NCBI GenBank assembly: GCA_964505195.1
Contig: CAZDGV010000003.1
Location: forward strand, 1-64,000
Source of the DNA: CAZDGV01 sp964505195
GTDB lineage: Bacteria > Bacteroidota > Bacteroidia > Chitinophagales > Chitinophagaceae
Reading direction: 5' to 3'
DNA length: 64,000 nucleotides
The position numbers and the translations under genes are program-made. Below are positions 1 through 7,985 of the stretch, piece by piece. The notes under the pieces are model-generated. The model was not told the origin of the DNA, did not search any database, and worked only from the letters and a program-made list of their open reading frames with translations. Each line of letters begins with the position of its first letter. The first letter of the stretch is position 1.

Positions 1-33
1 ATCCATCAAAGAATCGGCTTCAGTCTAATAAAG

Positions 34-117
34 TGCCCAGGACTGGATTCGAACCAGCACGCCGATGAAAGCACCACCACCTCAAAGTGGCTTGTCTACC
101 AATTTCAACACCTGGGC
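34..117 (-). tRNA. tRNA-Leu (anticodon GAG)
   Basis: Read on the minus strand, this is a class II tRNA of 84 nt. The 7-bp acceptor stem is GCCCAGG/CCTGGGC with discriminator A, the D-loop contains TTGGTAGAC, the anticodon loop carries GAG (CTTTGAGGT), there is a short variable arm, and the T-arm has GGTTCGAATCC. No CCA is encoded, so it must be added after transcription. A copy of its first 30 nt, interrupted by a palindrome, lies just upstream at 157-206. Confidence 0.95.
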
Positions 118-156
118 AATATTTCAACTTACTTCAACTTATTTCACCAACTCAGG

Positions 157-206
157 CTTGTCTACCAATCCTGCCTGCCGGCAGGCAGGTTCAACACCTG
201 GGCAAT
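157..206 (-). pseudogene. tRNA-Leu 5'-half fragment split by a palindrome
   Basis: Positions 190-206 and 157-169 are identical to 104-120 and 91-103 of the intact tRNA-Leu(GAG) locus, so they form a contiguous 30-nt copy of its 5' end (acceptor strand and D-arm) plus the adjacent 3 bases. Between the two pieces sits exactly one 20-bp palindrome (170-189). The anticodon and T-arm are absent, so it cannot yield a tRNA. It looks like a duplication remnant. Confidence 0.8.
170..189. repeat. 20-bp perfect palindrome (REP-like)
   Basis: The half-site CCTGCCTGCC is followed directly by its reverse complement, giving a perfect 20-bp GC-rich palindrome with no loop. It interrupts the copied tRNA-Leu 5' half without any loss of tRNA bases at the junction. 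GC-rich dispersed palindromes of this kind occur in intergenic DNA of many Bacteroidota genomes. Whether this one is part of a family here cannot be judged, because I see only one copy in the window. Confidence 0.75.
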
Positions 207-270
207 TCCTTTTTACAGGGCTGCAAAGATAACTGATATTTCTTTTTTGAGAAAGATTATTGCCGAATCA

Positions 271-1422
271 TTAGGCATTGAGTACTATACGGAAGGTGGT
301 GCCTCTACCGGTCTCTGATTGCTTTACAAAAAGCTGTCCGCCATGATACTGCTCTACAATGCGCCTACTGAGCGATAAGCCCAATCCCCAGCCGCGCTTT
401 TTGGTGCTGTAACCGGGTTTAAAAATAGCTTCCCAGGCCGACTTGGCAATACCCTTGCCGGTATCGCTCACATCAATCACCACCTGATGCCCTTGCTGCT
501 GCATGGCGATGCGGATATTTCCTTGTCCGTCCATGGCATCCAAAGCATTTTTCAGCAGATTTTCAATCACCCAATCGAAGAGCAGGGGGGATACCGAAAC
601 GGAATGAAAGGGCGCATCTCCTGCAAGCAATTCAAACTGTACTTTTTCGGGCGCACGGCGCTTCATATAATCTACCATTCCCTTTATCTGGGTTGCCAAA
701 TCAACTTTTTCTAACTGTGGCGTACTGCCGATCTTTCCAAAACGATCTGAAACTAATTTCAATCGCTCCACATCCCTTCGCATCTCTTGCACAATATTTT
801 CCTGCGGATTTTTTTCTATCAGCATCTCCACCCAGGCTTCCAGCGATGAAACAGGCGTTCCCAGCTGATGCGCTGTTTCTTTCGCCATACCTGCCCACAC
901 TAAATTTTGTGCTGCTTTATGTCGCTGCTGAAGGGATACAATGGTTACCACTATAAACAATGCTACAATCATCAGCTGCACCAAGGGGTAGTAGCGTACC
1001 TGCTTCAAAAGCGCTGAATCACCATAATAATAGCGATTGTAAATAGGCTGTTCACCAGTAAGCTTTATTATTACCGGATCATTTTCCCCTGCAAATTGCT
1101 TGCGCATCTTTTGTAAATAGGATATGCTGTCAATACCTGTCGCCGTTTCTATGTTCACAAAGCGAATAATGCTGTCTTTTTCATCGGTTTCAATCACGGG
1201 AATGTTGGTCTGCTCTGTGATTACTTGCGTGGCGAAACTCAGGTTTACATCTGCTGCGGATGCAGCAATAAAGCGCTGCGCATCGGCCCATTGCTGCACC
1301 CTTAGTCGTTCTTCGGCGGCAATTTTTTTTGCCAGATAGTTAGAATAAATGATGGTTCCGCTTACAATACCAATGCCCAAGAGGGCAAGCCATATTCTCC
1401 AGTTGCGCAACATGGGATGCAT
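271..1422 (-). CDS. Membrane sensor histidine kinase
   Basis: This 383-residue two-component sensor kinase has a TM helix at about 10-30, an extracytoplasmic sensor segment at 35-144, a second TM helix at about 145-163 and a cytoplasmic kinase core. The H-box is KETAHQLGTP with the phospho-acceptor His185. The N-box is NLLKNALDAM (about 288-297), G1 is DTGKGI (about 320) and G2 is GWGLGLSL (about 344). No HAMP domain is evident and no response regulator gene is adjacent, so the partner is unknown. The start could be the Met at 1422 or the one three codons later. A TAATTTTA box lies only 4 nt upstream of the first start. The gene is divergent from the glycosyltransferase. Confidence 0.9.
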   Translation of the reverse strand: MHPMLRNWRIWLALLGIGIVSGTIIYSNYLAKKIAAEERLRVQQWADAQRFIAASAADVNLSFATQVITEQTNIPVIETDEKDSIIRFVNIETATGIDSISYLQKMRKQFAGENDPVIIKLTGEQPIYNRYYYGDSALLKQVRYYPLVQLMIVALFIVVTIVSLQQRHKAAQNLVWAGMAKETAHQLGTPVSSLEAWVEMLIEKNPQENIVQEMRRDVERLKLVSDRFGKIGSTPQLEKVDLATQIKGMVDYMKRRAPEKVQFELLAGDAPFHSVSVSPLLFDWVIENLLKNALDAMDGQGNIRIAMQQQGHQVVIDVSDTGKGIAKSAWEAIFKPGYSTKKRGWGLGLSLSRRIVEQYHGGQLFVKQSETGRGTTFRIVLNA

Positions 1423-1426
1423 GCGC

Positions 1427-1434
1427 TAAAATTA
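1427..1434 (-). promoter_or_regulatory. -7 box of the histidine kinase
   Basis: On the minus strand the sequence is TAATTTTA, one mismatch from TAnnTTTG, preceded closely by TTTG. It ends 4 nt before the start codon at 1422, which suggests a leaderless or nearly leaderless transcript. Confidence 0.4.
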
Positions 1435-1458
1435 AACAAAGGTTTTACAGTATTCTTC

Positions 1459-1466
1459 TATTTTTG
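1459..1466 (+). promoter_or_regulatory. -7 box of the GT2 gene
   Basis: TATTTTTG matches the Bacteroidota -7 consensus TAnnTTTG and ends 9 nt before the ATG at 1476. The TTG inside this box could open the frame further upstream, but the box position argues that translation starts at 1476. Confidence 0.5.
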
Positions 1467-1475
1467 ATAAATTTC

Positions 1476-2507
1476 ATGGGTATGCTCCCTTCGGTTGCGG
1501 TGGTTATTTTAAACTGGAACGGGAAGAAATTTCTGGAACAATTTCTTCCTTCTGTCCTGGCTTCAGGCTACGGCAACTTGCATGTAGTGATGGCTGATAA
1601 TGCTTCCACCGACGATTCGGTTGCTTTTGTAGAAGAAAAATTTCCAACCGTATCTATTCTGTGCTGCAACGAAAACCTCGGCTTTGCGGGTGGTTACAAT
1701 TATTTTCTGCGTCAGGTACAAGCCGATTACTATGTTTTGCTCAACTCAGATGTGTCGGTTACACCCGGCTGGATCGACCCCATCATCCAGCTCATGGAAA
1801 ATGATTCTGCTATCGCTGCCTGTCAGCCAAAAATTTTATCCTGGCACCAGCCCAGTAGCTTTGAATACGCCGGTGCTGCCGGCGGCTGGATCGATTTCCT
1901 CGGTTACCCCTTTGCCCGCGGTCGGGTATTCGACCAACATGAAACGGATCATGGACAGTACAACGATGCGGTCCCCATCTTCTGGGCTACCGGCGCGGCT
2001 ATGTTTGTAAGGGCATCTGCTTTTCATGCAGTTGGCGGTTTTGATGCTTCCTTTTTTGCGCATCAGGAGGAGATCGACCTCTGCTGGCGCCTTCAGCGTA
2101 GAGGGTATAAAATATATGTTTGTCCAAGCTCGGTGGTGTACCATGTGGGCGGAGGAGCTTTACCGAAGGGATCTGCTCGCAAAGTTTTTTTGAATTTCCG
2201 CAACAACCTCATCATGTTGTATAAAAACCTGTCACTTTCACAAGCGGTATGGAAAATTCCTTTGCGCTTGCTGCTCGATCAATTGTCGGCCTGTAAAGAG
2301 CTGCTTCGTGGCGAGCTTGGCTATTTTGGTGCTGTTTGGAAAGCCCATGTTGCCTTTCTGATTTGGTGTTTTAAAAAGGGGCAGCGATGGAAGGCACCTT
2401 ACCCCGCGCTATCGGGTTTTTACAAGGGTTCGGTTGTTTGGCAATATTTTATCAAAAAGAAAACAACGTTTTCTGAAATTCTAGCATCTAATTCTTCAAA
2501 AAATTAA
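1476..2507 (+). CDS. Family 2 glycosyltransferase (rhamnosyltransferase-like)
   Basis: This is a GT-A fold, nucleotide-sugar-dependent glycosyltransferase of 343 residues. The N-terminal VAVVILNWNG is the typical first strand, MADNASTDDS follows, and the metal-binding DXD-like site is in LLNSDVSV (about residue 91). Further motifs are the WATGAAMFVRA acceptor-loop region and FFAHQEEIDLCWRLQRRGY, which matches the ED(x)D(x)xxR pattern of wbbL-like rhamnosyltransferases. The C-terminus is amphipathic and probably membrane-associated. It likely acts in cell-surface polysaccharide or lipid glycosylation; the sugar and acceptor cannot be told from sequence. I chose the ATG at 1476 over an upstream TTG because the TTG overlaps the promoter box. 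Confidence 0.88.
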   Translation: MGMLPSVAVVILNWNGKKFLEQFLPSVLASGYGNLHVVMADNASTDDSVAFVEEKFPTVSILCCNENLGFAGGYNYFLRQVQADYYVLLNSDVSVTPGWIDPIIQLMENDSAIAACQPKILSWHQPSSFEYAGAAGGWIDFLGYPFARGRVFDQHETDHGQYNDAVPIFWATGAAMFVRASAFHAVGGFDASFFAHQEEIDLCWRLQRRGYKIYVCPSSVVYHVGGGALPKGSARKVFLNFRNNLIMLYKNLSLSQAVWKIPLRLLLDQLSACKELLRGELGYFGAVWKAHVAFLIWCFKKGQRWKAPYPALSGFYKGSVVWQYFIKKKTTFSEILASNSSKN

Positions 2508-2517
2508 CGGCAACCCT

Positions 2518-2525
2518 TAATTTTG
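2518..2525 (+). promoter_or_regulatory. -7 box of the small membrane protein gene
   Basis: TAATTTTG is an exact TAnnTTTG match and ends 17 nt before the ATG at 2543. It lies directly after the stop codon of the glycosyltransferase gene. Confidence 0.45.
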
Positions 2526-2542
2526 CACCAAAATCAATCAGC

Positions 2543-2746
2543 ATGTCGCACGACACTACCGATAACAAAAGCAATGATTTTTCACATAGCTGGGTGAGTT
2601 CATCCCGCTTCCTTTTTTATGTACATGTTTTTTGCATTCTCGCCTTTGTTTTGGGCGGATGCTACAATTTGTACAAGCACCGTTATAAGGGCAAGCCCGA
2701 AGTAGAAGTGCCTTCCAGCACACTGTATTCACCTCAGTATAAGTAA
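2543..2746 (+). CDS. Small single-span membrane protein, unknown function
   Basis: The ORF encodes 67 residues and has its own TAnnTTTG promoter box. The polar N-terminus (about 1-22) is followed by one hydrophobic segment (about 23-41, FLFYVHVFCILAFVLGGCY), then a basic patch (KHRYKGK) and a polar tail ending in SPQYK. I recognise no family. The dedicated promoter, clean start and membrane topology favour a real gene over a chance ORF. Confidence 0.6.
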   Translation: MSHDTTDNKSNDFSHSWVSSSRFLFYVHVFCILAFVLGGCYNLYKHRYKGKPEVEVPSSTLYSPQYK

Positions 2747-2755
2747 GGGGATACT

Positions 2756-2773
2756 GCAGGAAAGCTTTCCTGC
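2756..2773 (+). terminator. Palindromic hairpin after the small membrane protein gene
   Basis: GCAGGAAAG is followed directly by its reverse complement, giving an 18-bp perfect palindrome 10 nt after the stop codon. There is no clean U-tract behind it (only ggtatttt further on), so termination activity is uncertain. Confidence 0.3.
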
Positions 2774-2830
2774 CGGGCACAAGGTATTTTCAAAAAATGC
2801 GAAGATTTTTTCTATTTCAACCGCATTTCA

Positions 2831-2838
2831 TACATTTG
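2831..2838 (+). promoter_or_regulatory. -7 box of the tRNA-Gly gene
   Basis: TACATTTG matches TAnnTTTG exactly and ends 25 nt before the mature 5' end of tRNA-Gly, a normal distance for a tRNA precursor. Confidence 0.5.
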
Positions 2839-2863
2839 CAGCCCTCAAAGTTCTTTATCTAAT

Positions 2864-2936
2864 GCGGAAGTAGCTCATTTGGTAGAGCACAACCTTGCCA
2901 AGGTTGGGGTGGCCGGTTCGAGCCCGGTCTTCCGCT
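2864..2936 (+). tRNA. tRNA-Gly (anticodon GCC)
   Basis: This is a 73-nt cloverleaf with acceptor stem GCGGAAG/CTTCCGC and discriminator T. The D-arm is AGCTCATTTGGTAGAGC, the anticodon stem-loop is CAACCTTGCCAAGGTTG with GCC, and the T-arm contains GGTTCGAGCC. CCA is not encoded. An intrinsic terminator follows at 2943. Confidence 0.96.
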
Positions 2937-2942
2937 CTGAAC

Positions 2943-2968
2943 ATCCCGCTTCATGCGGGATTTTTTTT
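2943..2968 (+). terminator. Intrinsic terminator after tRNA-Gly
   Basis: The arms are ATCCCGC and GCGGGAT with the loop TTCAT, followed by a run of T. It separates tRNA-Gly from tRNA-Leu, so the two may be transcribed independently. Confidence 0.85.
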
Positions 2969-2982
2969 GAATGAACAGGGTT

Positions 2983-3068
2983 GCCCTGGTGGTGAAATTG
3001 GTAGACACGCAGGACTTAAAATCCTGTCTGCAGCAATGCGGGTGCGGGTTCAACTCCCGCCTGGGGCA
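2983..3068 (+). tRNA. tRNA-Leu (anticodon TAA)
   Basis: This is an 86-nt class II tRNA. The acceptor strand is GCCCTGG with the matching CTGGGGC and discriminator A, the D-loop has TTGGTAGAC, the anticodon loop is ACTTAAAAT with TAA, the long variable arm is around TGCAGCAATGCG, and the T-arm has GGGTTCAACTCCC. CCA is not encoded. Confidence 0.95.
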
Positions 3069-3070
3069 CA

Positions 3071-3093
3071 AAGCGGCGAAAGCCGCTTTTTTT
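3071..3093 (+). terminator. Intrinsic terminator after tRNA-Leu(UAA)
   Basis: The arms AAGCGGC and GCCGCTT enclose a GAAA tetraloop and are followed by a T run. It ends the tRNA transcript ahead of mazG. Confidence 0.85.
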
Positions 3094-3203
3094 ATGCGCA
3101 TAAGTGGGCTGGGATTTTACGCCAGCGATCTGGCACAAGTTGGTATATTTATTTGCTGAATCGCTGCTATCCATCTTTGCTTTTAAAAGTTGAACGATTT
3201 ACT

Positions 3204-3986
3204 ATGTCTCAAACATCCCTTTCCGAACGCTTTTTAAAACTGGTTCAAATTATGGATGAACTGCGGGAGCAGTGCCCTTGGGATAAAAAGCAAACCATCC
3301 ATACACTCCGGCAAATGACCATTGAGGAAACCTATGAACTTGCCGATGCCGTAAGCGATGCAAACTGGGCGGGCATAAAAGAGGAACTGGGCGATTTGAT
3401 GCTGCATATTTTGTTTTATGCACGTATTGGAAAAGAACAGCATCAATTTACGCTGGAAGAAGTGCTGCAGCAGATAGCGGAAAAGCTCATCAACCGGCAT
3501 CCACATATTTATGGCGATGTGAAAGTGAACGATGCGGAAGATGTGAAACGCAACTGGGAGAAACTCAAAATAAAAGAAGGGAAAAAATCGGTACTGAGTG
3601 GCGTGCCCCAAAGTTTGCCCGCACTCATTAAAGCGCTGCGCATTCAGGAAAAAGCAAAGCAAGTGGGCTTTGAATGGGATGCTAAAGAGCAGGTGTTTGA
3701 AAAAGTAGAAGAGGAGTTGAATGAACTACAGGAAGCAGTACAAAACAACGATTCCTTGGCCATGGAAGAGGAGCTGGGCGATGTGCTTTTTTCGCTGGTG
3801 AATTATGCACGCTTCCTTCAAGTAGATCCCGACCAGGCGCTCGAGCGTACCAATAAAAAATTCATCCAACGCTTTACCGATATGGAAGCGGCGGCCATGG
3901 CGCAGGGTCGCGACTTGAAAACGATGACGCTTGAAGAAATGGATGCACTCTGGGTGCAGATGAAAAAGCCACTCAAAAAATCTTGA
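3204..3986 (+). CDS. mazG: Nucleoside triphosphate pyrophosphohydrolase MazG
   Basis: MazG hydrolyses (d)NTPs to the monophosphate and pyrophosphate, cleaning the nucleotide pool and modulating the stringent response. This 260-residue protein has the full two-domain form. The first MazG domain has CPWDKKQTIHTLRQMTIEETYEL and EELGDLMLHILFYAR; the second has EEELNELQEA and EELGDVLFSLVNYAR, so both EExxE and ExxD metal motifs are present. The open frame extends upstream through both tRNA genes, but family homology begins at MSQTSLSERF, so I place the start at 3204. It appears to be monocistronic and faces the convergent gene at 4001. Confidence 0.95.
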   Translation: MSQTSLSERFLKLVQIMDELREQCPWDKKQTIHTLRQMTIEETYELADAVSDANWAGIKEELGDLMLHILFYARIGKEQHQFTLEEVLQQIAEKLINRHPHIYGDVKVNDAEDVKRNWEKLKIKEGKKSVLSGVPQSLPALIKALRIQEKAKQVGFEWDAKEQVFEKVEEELNELQEAVQNNDSLAMEEELGDVLFSLVNYARFLQVDPDQALERTNKKFIQRFTDMEAAAMAQGRDLKTMTLEEMDALWVQMKKPLKKS

Positions 3987-4000
3987 GATTTATTGTACCC

Positions 4001-4753
4001 TTAATTGCTGTTGTTTTTCGATTTTGCTTTTTGTTTTCCTTTAAGAAATACTCCGTATTTAAATGCAATATAAAACTGTCTTAGTGCTGCATTCGGTCCA
4101 CCCTCTAGCAGCGTAAAATTGTTTTGCCACCAGGTTTCCCCTAATTGATGTCGGTAGCCCGCCTCAATCATTGCATATTCCGTTACTGCTTTGCGCACAT
4201 CTTCATTGGCCAGTGCACGAATGCCTATGCCAAAACTCAGGTATTCATCCGACTGAATGAGTCGTGTAACATTATTTGTGAGAATGGCGTCATTGAAGCT
4301 GGTAACGTTTGTATTTTTTCTCTCAATACTCATTACTTGATCGCTACCACCATAACCGGCCATTGCATAAAGTGTTGCCTGGTTAATTTTTGCAACTGAT
4401 TGTCTTACGGAAAAATCTACCATGCCCAACGATGAGCTAAATAAATAGCTTGCAGATTCCGGTGTTGAACGATGGGCGGAAGTGCCTACAACATCAAGCG
4501 ACAGCTCTGTTCCTGTTTTGAACAAATATGAAAAACCTAACCCCACCGGAACAGTCAAACGCTGAAAGCCGGGTAGTCCGTTTTGCGACAATCGATTATT
4601 GAGCGACTCCTGATGGTACCATAGCGGCTGTACAATGGCGTAAATGCTCCAGCCCTTGTTACTCGTGTATTTTAGCGGCGGCAAATCATTTTCCTGTCCT
4701 TTTGTTGTGCATGTGATGGCCAATAAAGCAGCAGCAGTCAATATTGCTTTCAT
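4001..4753 (-). CDS. Exported beta-barrel-like protein, unknown function
   Basis: The protein has 250 residues when started at the Met at 4753. It opens with a signal peptide (MKAILTAAALLAITCTTKGQ), and the mature chain alternates aromatic and polar residues, as in small outer-membrane beta-barrels: WSIYAIVQPLWYHQ, LSLDVVGTSAH, AGYRHQLG, FYIAFKYGVFL. The last strand is followed by a basic tail (KGKQKAKSKN). An upstream Met (4789) would place extra residues before the signal peptide and is unlikely. No specific family is recognised; an outer-membrane location is inferred from composition. Confidence 0.7.
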   Translation of the reverse strand: MKAILTAAALLAITCTTKGQENDLPPLKYTSNKGWSIYAIVQPLWYHQESLNNRLSQNGLPGFQRLTVPVGLGFSYLFKTGTELSLDVVGTSAHRSTPESASYLFSSSLGMVDFSVRQSVAKINQATLYAMAGYGGSDQVMSIERKNTNVTSFNDAILTNNVTRLIQSDEYLSFGIGIRALANEDVRKAVTEYAMIEAGYRHQLGETWWQNNFTLLEGGPNAALRQFYIAFKYGVFLKGKQKAKSKNNSN

Positions 4754-4895
4754 AAAGAATATTTTAATGCAATAAAGATAATTTGGCACTCAATGCATTG
4801 CTCTTCAGCAATTGTACTACGGAATAAATATTTGTTAAAGGCACGGGAATTTAACAACCGCTTCATTCGGCTGTGCAATGCTGAAACTGGTTCAC

Positions 4896-6539
4896 CTACT
4901 TTATTTTTCGCAAATAGCTTTCAAAAGCACTCAACGACAAGCTGCTTAAATTTTTGTCGGCTGTGAGGCCGCCCTTTTGTGCAACCAGCACGCCATAGCG
5001 GATATCTTTATATCCTTCAATCGCATGCGCATCGGGATTAATGGAAAGCATCGCTCCGCGCTCTAATGCATAACTGATCCAGCGCCAGTCGAGATCGAGT
5101 CGGCGGGGATGCGCATTGATTTCAATGGCAACCTGATTGGCCACACATGCATCAATGATTTTTTCGTGATCGATGGGGTAGCCGTTACGGCTAAGCAGCA
5201 GTCGCCCGGTAGGATGTCCGAGGATGGTAGTAAAGGGATTTTCAATGGCGCGCATCAGGCGCATCATCGCTTTTTCGGCTTGCATTTTCAGATTGCTGTG
5301 AACAGAAGCAATTACCAGATCAAAAGATGCCAGTATTTCATCGTCGTAATCGAGCGCACCATCATTCAAAATATCTGCTTCAATACTTTTGAAAATACGA
5401 AACGGATGCAGCTTCGCATTCAGCTCATCAATCGCTTGGTGTTGCGCACGGATGCGCTCCACTGATAAACCGTTGGCATAAAAAGCCGATTTGGAGTGAT
5501 CGCTGATAACGAGATATTCCCATCCGCGTTCCATCGCACCCTTTGCCATGGCTTCTATGGTATCGCTGCCATCGCTCCAGTTGCTGTGACTATGAATAAT
5601 GCCGCGAATGCTTTCTACGGTAATAATGTTTTCGTAAGATGCTTTTTCTTTATAAGTTTCTCTTGCATAGGAGGGTATGGGAGCTACGTCTGCCTGTTTG
5701 AAAACAATGGATTCTTCTGCTGCTTTCGGCAATTTGCCATGTTTGTCTTCCCATGCAGTTAGAAATGCTTCGCTGCAGGATGCTTTGAAATAGGCCGTGC
5801 CCAGTGCTTCCTTTTCGCTGTGATGAAAACAAATTAATATATTTTCATCGCCTTTGGCTGATAGTACATCTTCCGTTTGTGAAACCACTGTAAAACCATT
5901 GGCAAGCAGCAATGTTGCTAACGTCTGTATATTGGTTGTTGTGACCCATTCCAATTTTTCAATTACTTCCAGCTGTCTTCTGAAGGCGCCTGCAATGAGG
6001 AAGCTTTCATTTGAAAGCAAAGCTTGCAGCTGCTCCGTTATCTGTTTTGCATAGCTTTCTACTTCAGCGTACAGATGGTTGTCTTTATTGTTCAGTAGAA
6101 ATGTAATTGAATCCCGAATATTCTGCTGCGTTTTTTCGCCAAAGCCTTTATATAATAGCAATCGGTTTTCCTCACAGGCATATAGCAGTTCTCCGATGCT
6201 TTCAATTTCCATTTCTTTCCAAATCGTTGCAATCTTTTTCGGCCCCAATCCTTTTACTTGCATCATTTCTAAAATGCCGGGAGGGGTTTTGGTTACGATC
6301 TCCTCCAGCACCTTTAATGTGCCGGTTTGTAATAGTTCTATGATTTTGGCTGCGCTGCTTTCACCGATGCCCTTCACTCGTGCAATATCGTCGGGGTTCA
6401 TTTCTGAAAGCTGCAAGGGCAGACGCTCTATGGTATAGGCCGCTGAAGCATAGCTTTTTGCTTTAAAAGCATTTTCGCCGTGTATGTCCATCAGCTTCGA
6501 TAAAAGCGTAAAAGCATCTGCAATTTGATAGTTGTCCAT
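4896..6539 (-). CDS. PolX-family protein: HhH region, degenerate polymerase domain, PHP phosphoesterase
   Basis: PolX proteins combine a family X DNA polymerase with a PHP-type 3'-5' exonuclease and act in base-excision repair. The 547 residues here contain helix-hairpin-helix elements (VKGIGESSAAKI at about 55-66; VKGLGPKKI at about 95-103) and a C-terminal PHP domain with metal ligands HSHSNWSDG (His316, His318), ISDHSKS, IEADIL, ASVHSNL, ILGHPTG and NPDAHA. The polymerase site appears to have decayed. Where active PolX has GS-RR followed by the catalytic DxD, this protein has GAFRRQLEVIEKLEWVTTTN (about 184-203) with neither aspartate. It is probably a PHP exonuclease or phosphoesterase with a structural pol relic. 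Confidence 0.85.
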   Translation of the reverse strand: MDNYQIADAFTLLSKLMDIHGENAFKAKSYASAAYTIERLPLQLSEMNPDDIARVKGIGESSAAKIIELLQTGTLKVLEEIVTKTPPGILEMMQVKGLGPKKIATIWKEMEIESIGELLYACEENRLLLYKGFGEKTQQNIRDSITFLLNNKDNHLYAEVESYAKQITEQLQALLSNESFLIAGAFRRQLEVIEKLEWVTTTNIQTLATLLLANGFTVVSQTEDVLSAKGDENILICFHHSEKEALGTAYFKASCSEAFLTAWEDKHGKLPKAAEESIVFKQADVAPIPSYARETYKEKASYENIITVESIRGIIHSHSNWSDGSDTIEAMAKGAMERGWEYLVISDHSKSAFYANGLSVERIRAQHQAIDELNAKLHPFRIFKSIEADILNDGALDYDDEILASFDLVIASVHSNLKMQAEKAMMRLMRAIENPFTTILGHPTGRLLLSRNGYPIDHEKIIDACVANQVAIEINAHPRRLDLDWRWISYALERGAMLSINPDAHAIEGYKDIRYGVLVAQKGGLTADKNLSSLSLSAFESYLRKIK

Positions 6540-6636
6540 AGTTAAACCCTTGCCACAAAAGAAATGTATTTTATCGTGATGGCGAAATACTCCTGTAGAA
6601 TGCCGCTGCTGCTGTTATGGATCGCGCGCATTGTGC

Positions 6637-6644
6637 TACCTTTG
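6637..6644 (+). promoter_or_regulatory. -7 box of rimO
   Basis: TACCTTTG matches TAnnTTTG and ends 8 nt before the ATG at 6653. This supports that start over the ATG at 6617, which lies upstream of the box. Confidence 0.55.
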
Positions 6645-6652
6645 CTGCTGCT

Positions 6653-7963
6653 ATGAAAAGTAAATCCATTCTTCAGGATAAGGTGAACATCATTACCCTG
6701 GGCTGCAGTAAGAATATGGTTGACAGTGAAGTATTAAGCGGACAGCTTCAAGCCAACGCTATTGATGTTGTACACGAAAGCACCAAAAAGGATCACAATA
6801 TTGTAGTGGTAAATACCTGCGGTTTTATCGATAAGGCTAAGGATGAAAGCATTCAAACCATTCTGGAGCAGGTAACCCTTAAGCAAAAAGGCAAGCTCGA
6901 CAAAGTATATGTTACCGGTTGCCTCAGCGAGCGCTACCGCAATGACCTGGAAAAAGAAATTCCGGAAGTAGATGCCTGGTTTGGTACAATGGAATTACCC
7001 TTGCTATTAAAACGTTTTAATGCCGACTATAAAAAAGAACTCATCGGGGAGCGGCTCCTGAGTACGCCTCAGCATTATGCCTACCTGAAAATATCGGAGG
7101 GATGTAACCGTACCTGTGCTTTTTGTGCCATTCCACTCATGCGTGGTAAGCATGTAAGCAAATCGATGGAAGATATTGTTGCTGAAGCAACGGCATTGGT
7201 GAAGAAAGGTGTGAAGGAAGTGATGCTCATTGCGCAAGAGCTTACTTATTACGGACTGGATTTATACAAGCAACGCATGCTGCCCGATTTGTTGCATCGC
7301 CTTGCTGATGTGCAAGGGTTGGAATGGATTCGTTTGCATTATGCTTATCCCCATAAGTTTCCGCTTGAAGTGCTGGATGTGATGCGTGAGCGGGAGAATA
7401 TTTGTAATTATCTCGATATGCCGCTGCAGCATGCCAGCGATCAAATGCTGAAAGCCATGCGCCGACAAATTACCCGCAGTGAAACCGATGAGCTGATTGC
7501 TGCCATTCGTGAAAAAGTACCCGGCATTTGTTTGCGCACTACACTTATTGCCGGCTTTCCCGGTGAAACAAGAGATGATGTTGAGGAGATGAAAGATTTC
7601 TTAGTACGCCACCGCTTCGAACGCATGGGTATTTTCACCTACAGTCATGAAGAAGGCACCAGCGGTTTCGATTTGGAAGATGATGTACCCGCTGCAGAAA
7701 AAGAAGAGCGTGCGCAGGAAGTGATGGCAGTGCAGCAGGAAATTTCTTTTGAAAAGAATCAGGAAAAAGTTGGCAAAACTTTCAAGGTGTTGGTCGATAA
7801 AAAAGAAGCAGGTCGTTATTTAGGCCGCACGGAATTCGATAGCGTGGAAGTGGACAATGAAGTGGTCATTAATACGCCCAAAGCATTGCCCATTGGTGAA
7901 TTTGTACAAGTGAAAATTACCAAGGCATTCGATTACGATCTCGAAGGGGATGTAATCAGCTGA
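6653..7963 (+). CDS. rimO: Ribosomal protein S12 methylthiotransferase RimO
   Basis: RimO is a radical SAM enzyme with two [4Fe-4S] clusters that methylthiolates the conserved aspartate of ribosomal protein S12. The 436 residues contain the UPF0004 domain (ITLGCSKNMVDSE with the first cluster Cys, NTCGFI and VTGCLSERY), then the radical SAM CxxxCxxC in SEGCNRTCAFCAIP, and a C-terminal TRAM domain ending in VQVKITKAFDYDLEGDVI. The sequence GCSKNMVDSE is diagnostic for RimO over MiaB. The start at 6653 follows a promoter box by 8 nt. Confidence 0.96.
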   Translation: MKSKSILQDKVNIITLGCSKNMVDSEVLSGQLQANAIDVVHESTKKDHNIVVVNTCGFIDKAKDESIQTILEQVTLKQKGKLDKVYVTGCLSERYRNDLEKEIPEVDAWFGTMELPLLLKRFNADYKKELIGERLLSTPQHYAYLKISEGCNRTCAFCAIPLMRGKHVSKSMEDIVAEATALVKKGVKEVMLIAQELTYYGLDLYKQRMLPDLLHRLADVQGLEWIRLHYAYPHKFPLEVLDVMRERENICNYLDMPLQHASDQMLKAMRRQITRSETDELIAAIREKVPGICLRTTLIAGFPGETRDDVEEMKDFLVRHRFERMGIFTYSHEEGTSGFDLEDDVPAAEKEERAQEVMAVQQEISFEKNQEKVGKTFKVLVDKKEAGRYLGRTEFDSVEVDNEVVINTPKALPIGEFVQVKITKAFDYDLEGDVIS

Positions 7964-7985
7964 TGTTGCATTTTACGCTCTTTTA

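Noticed and set aside
2895..3203. Upstream extension of the mazG reading frame
   Set aside because: It would translate through tRNA-Gly, tRNA-Leu and two terminators; family similarity starts at 3204.
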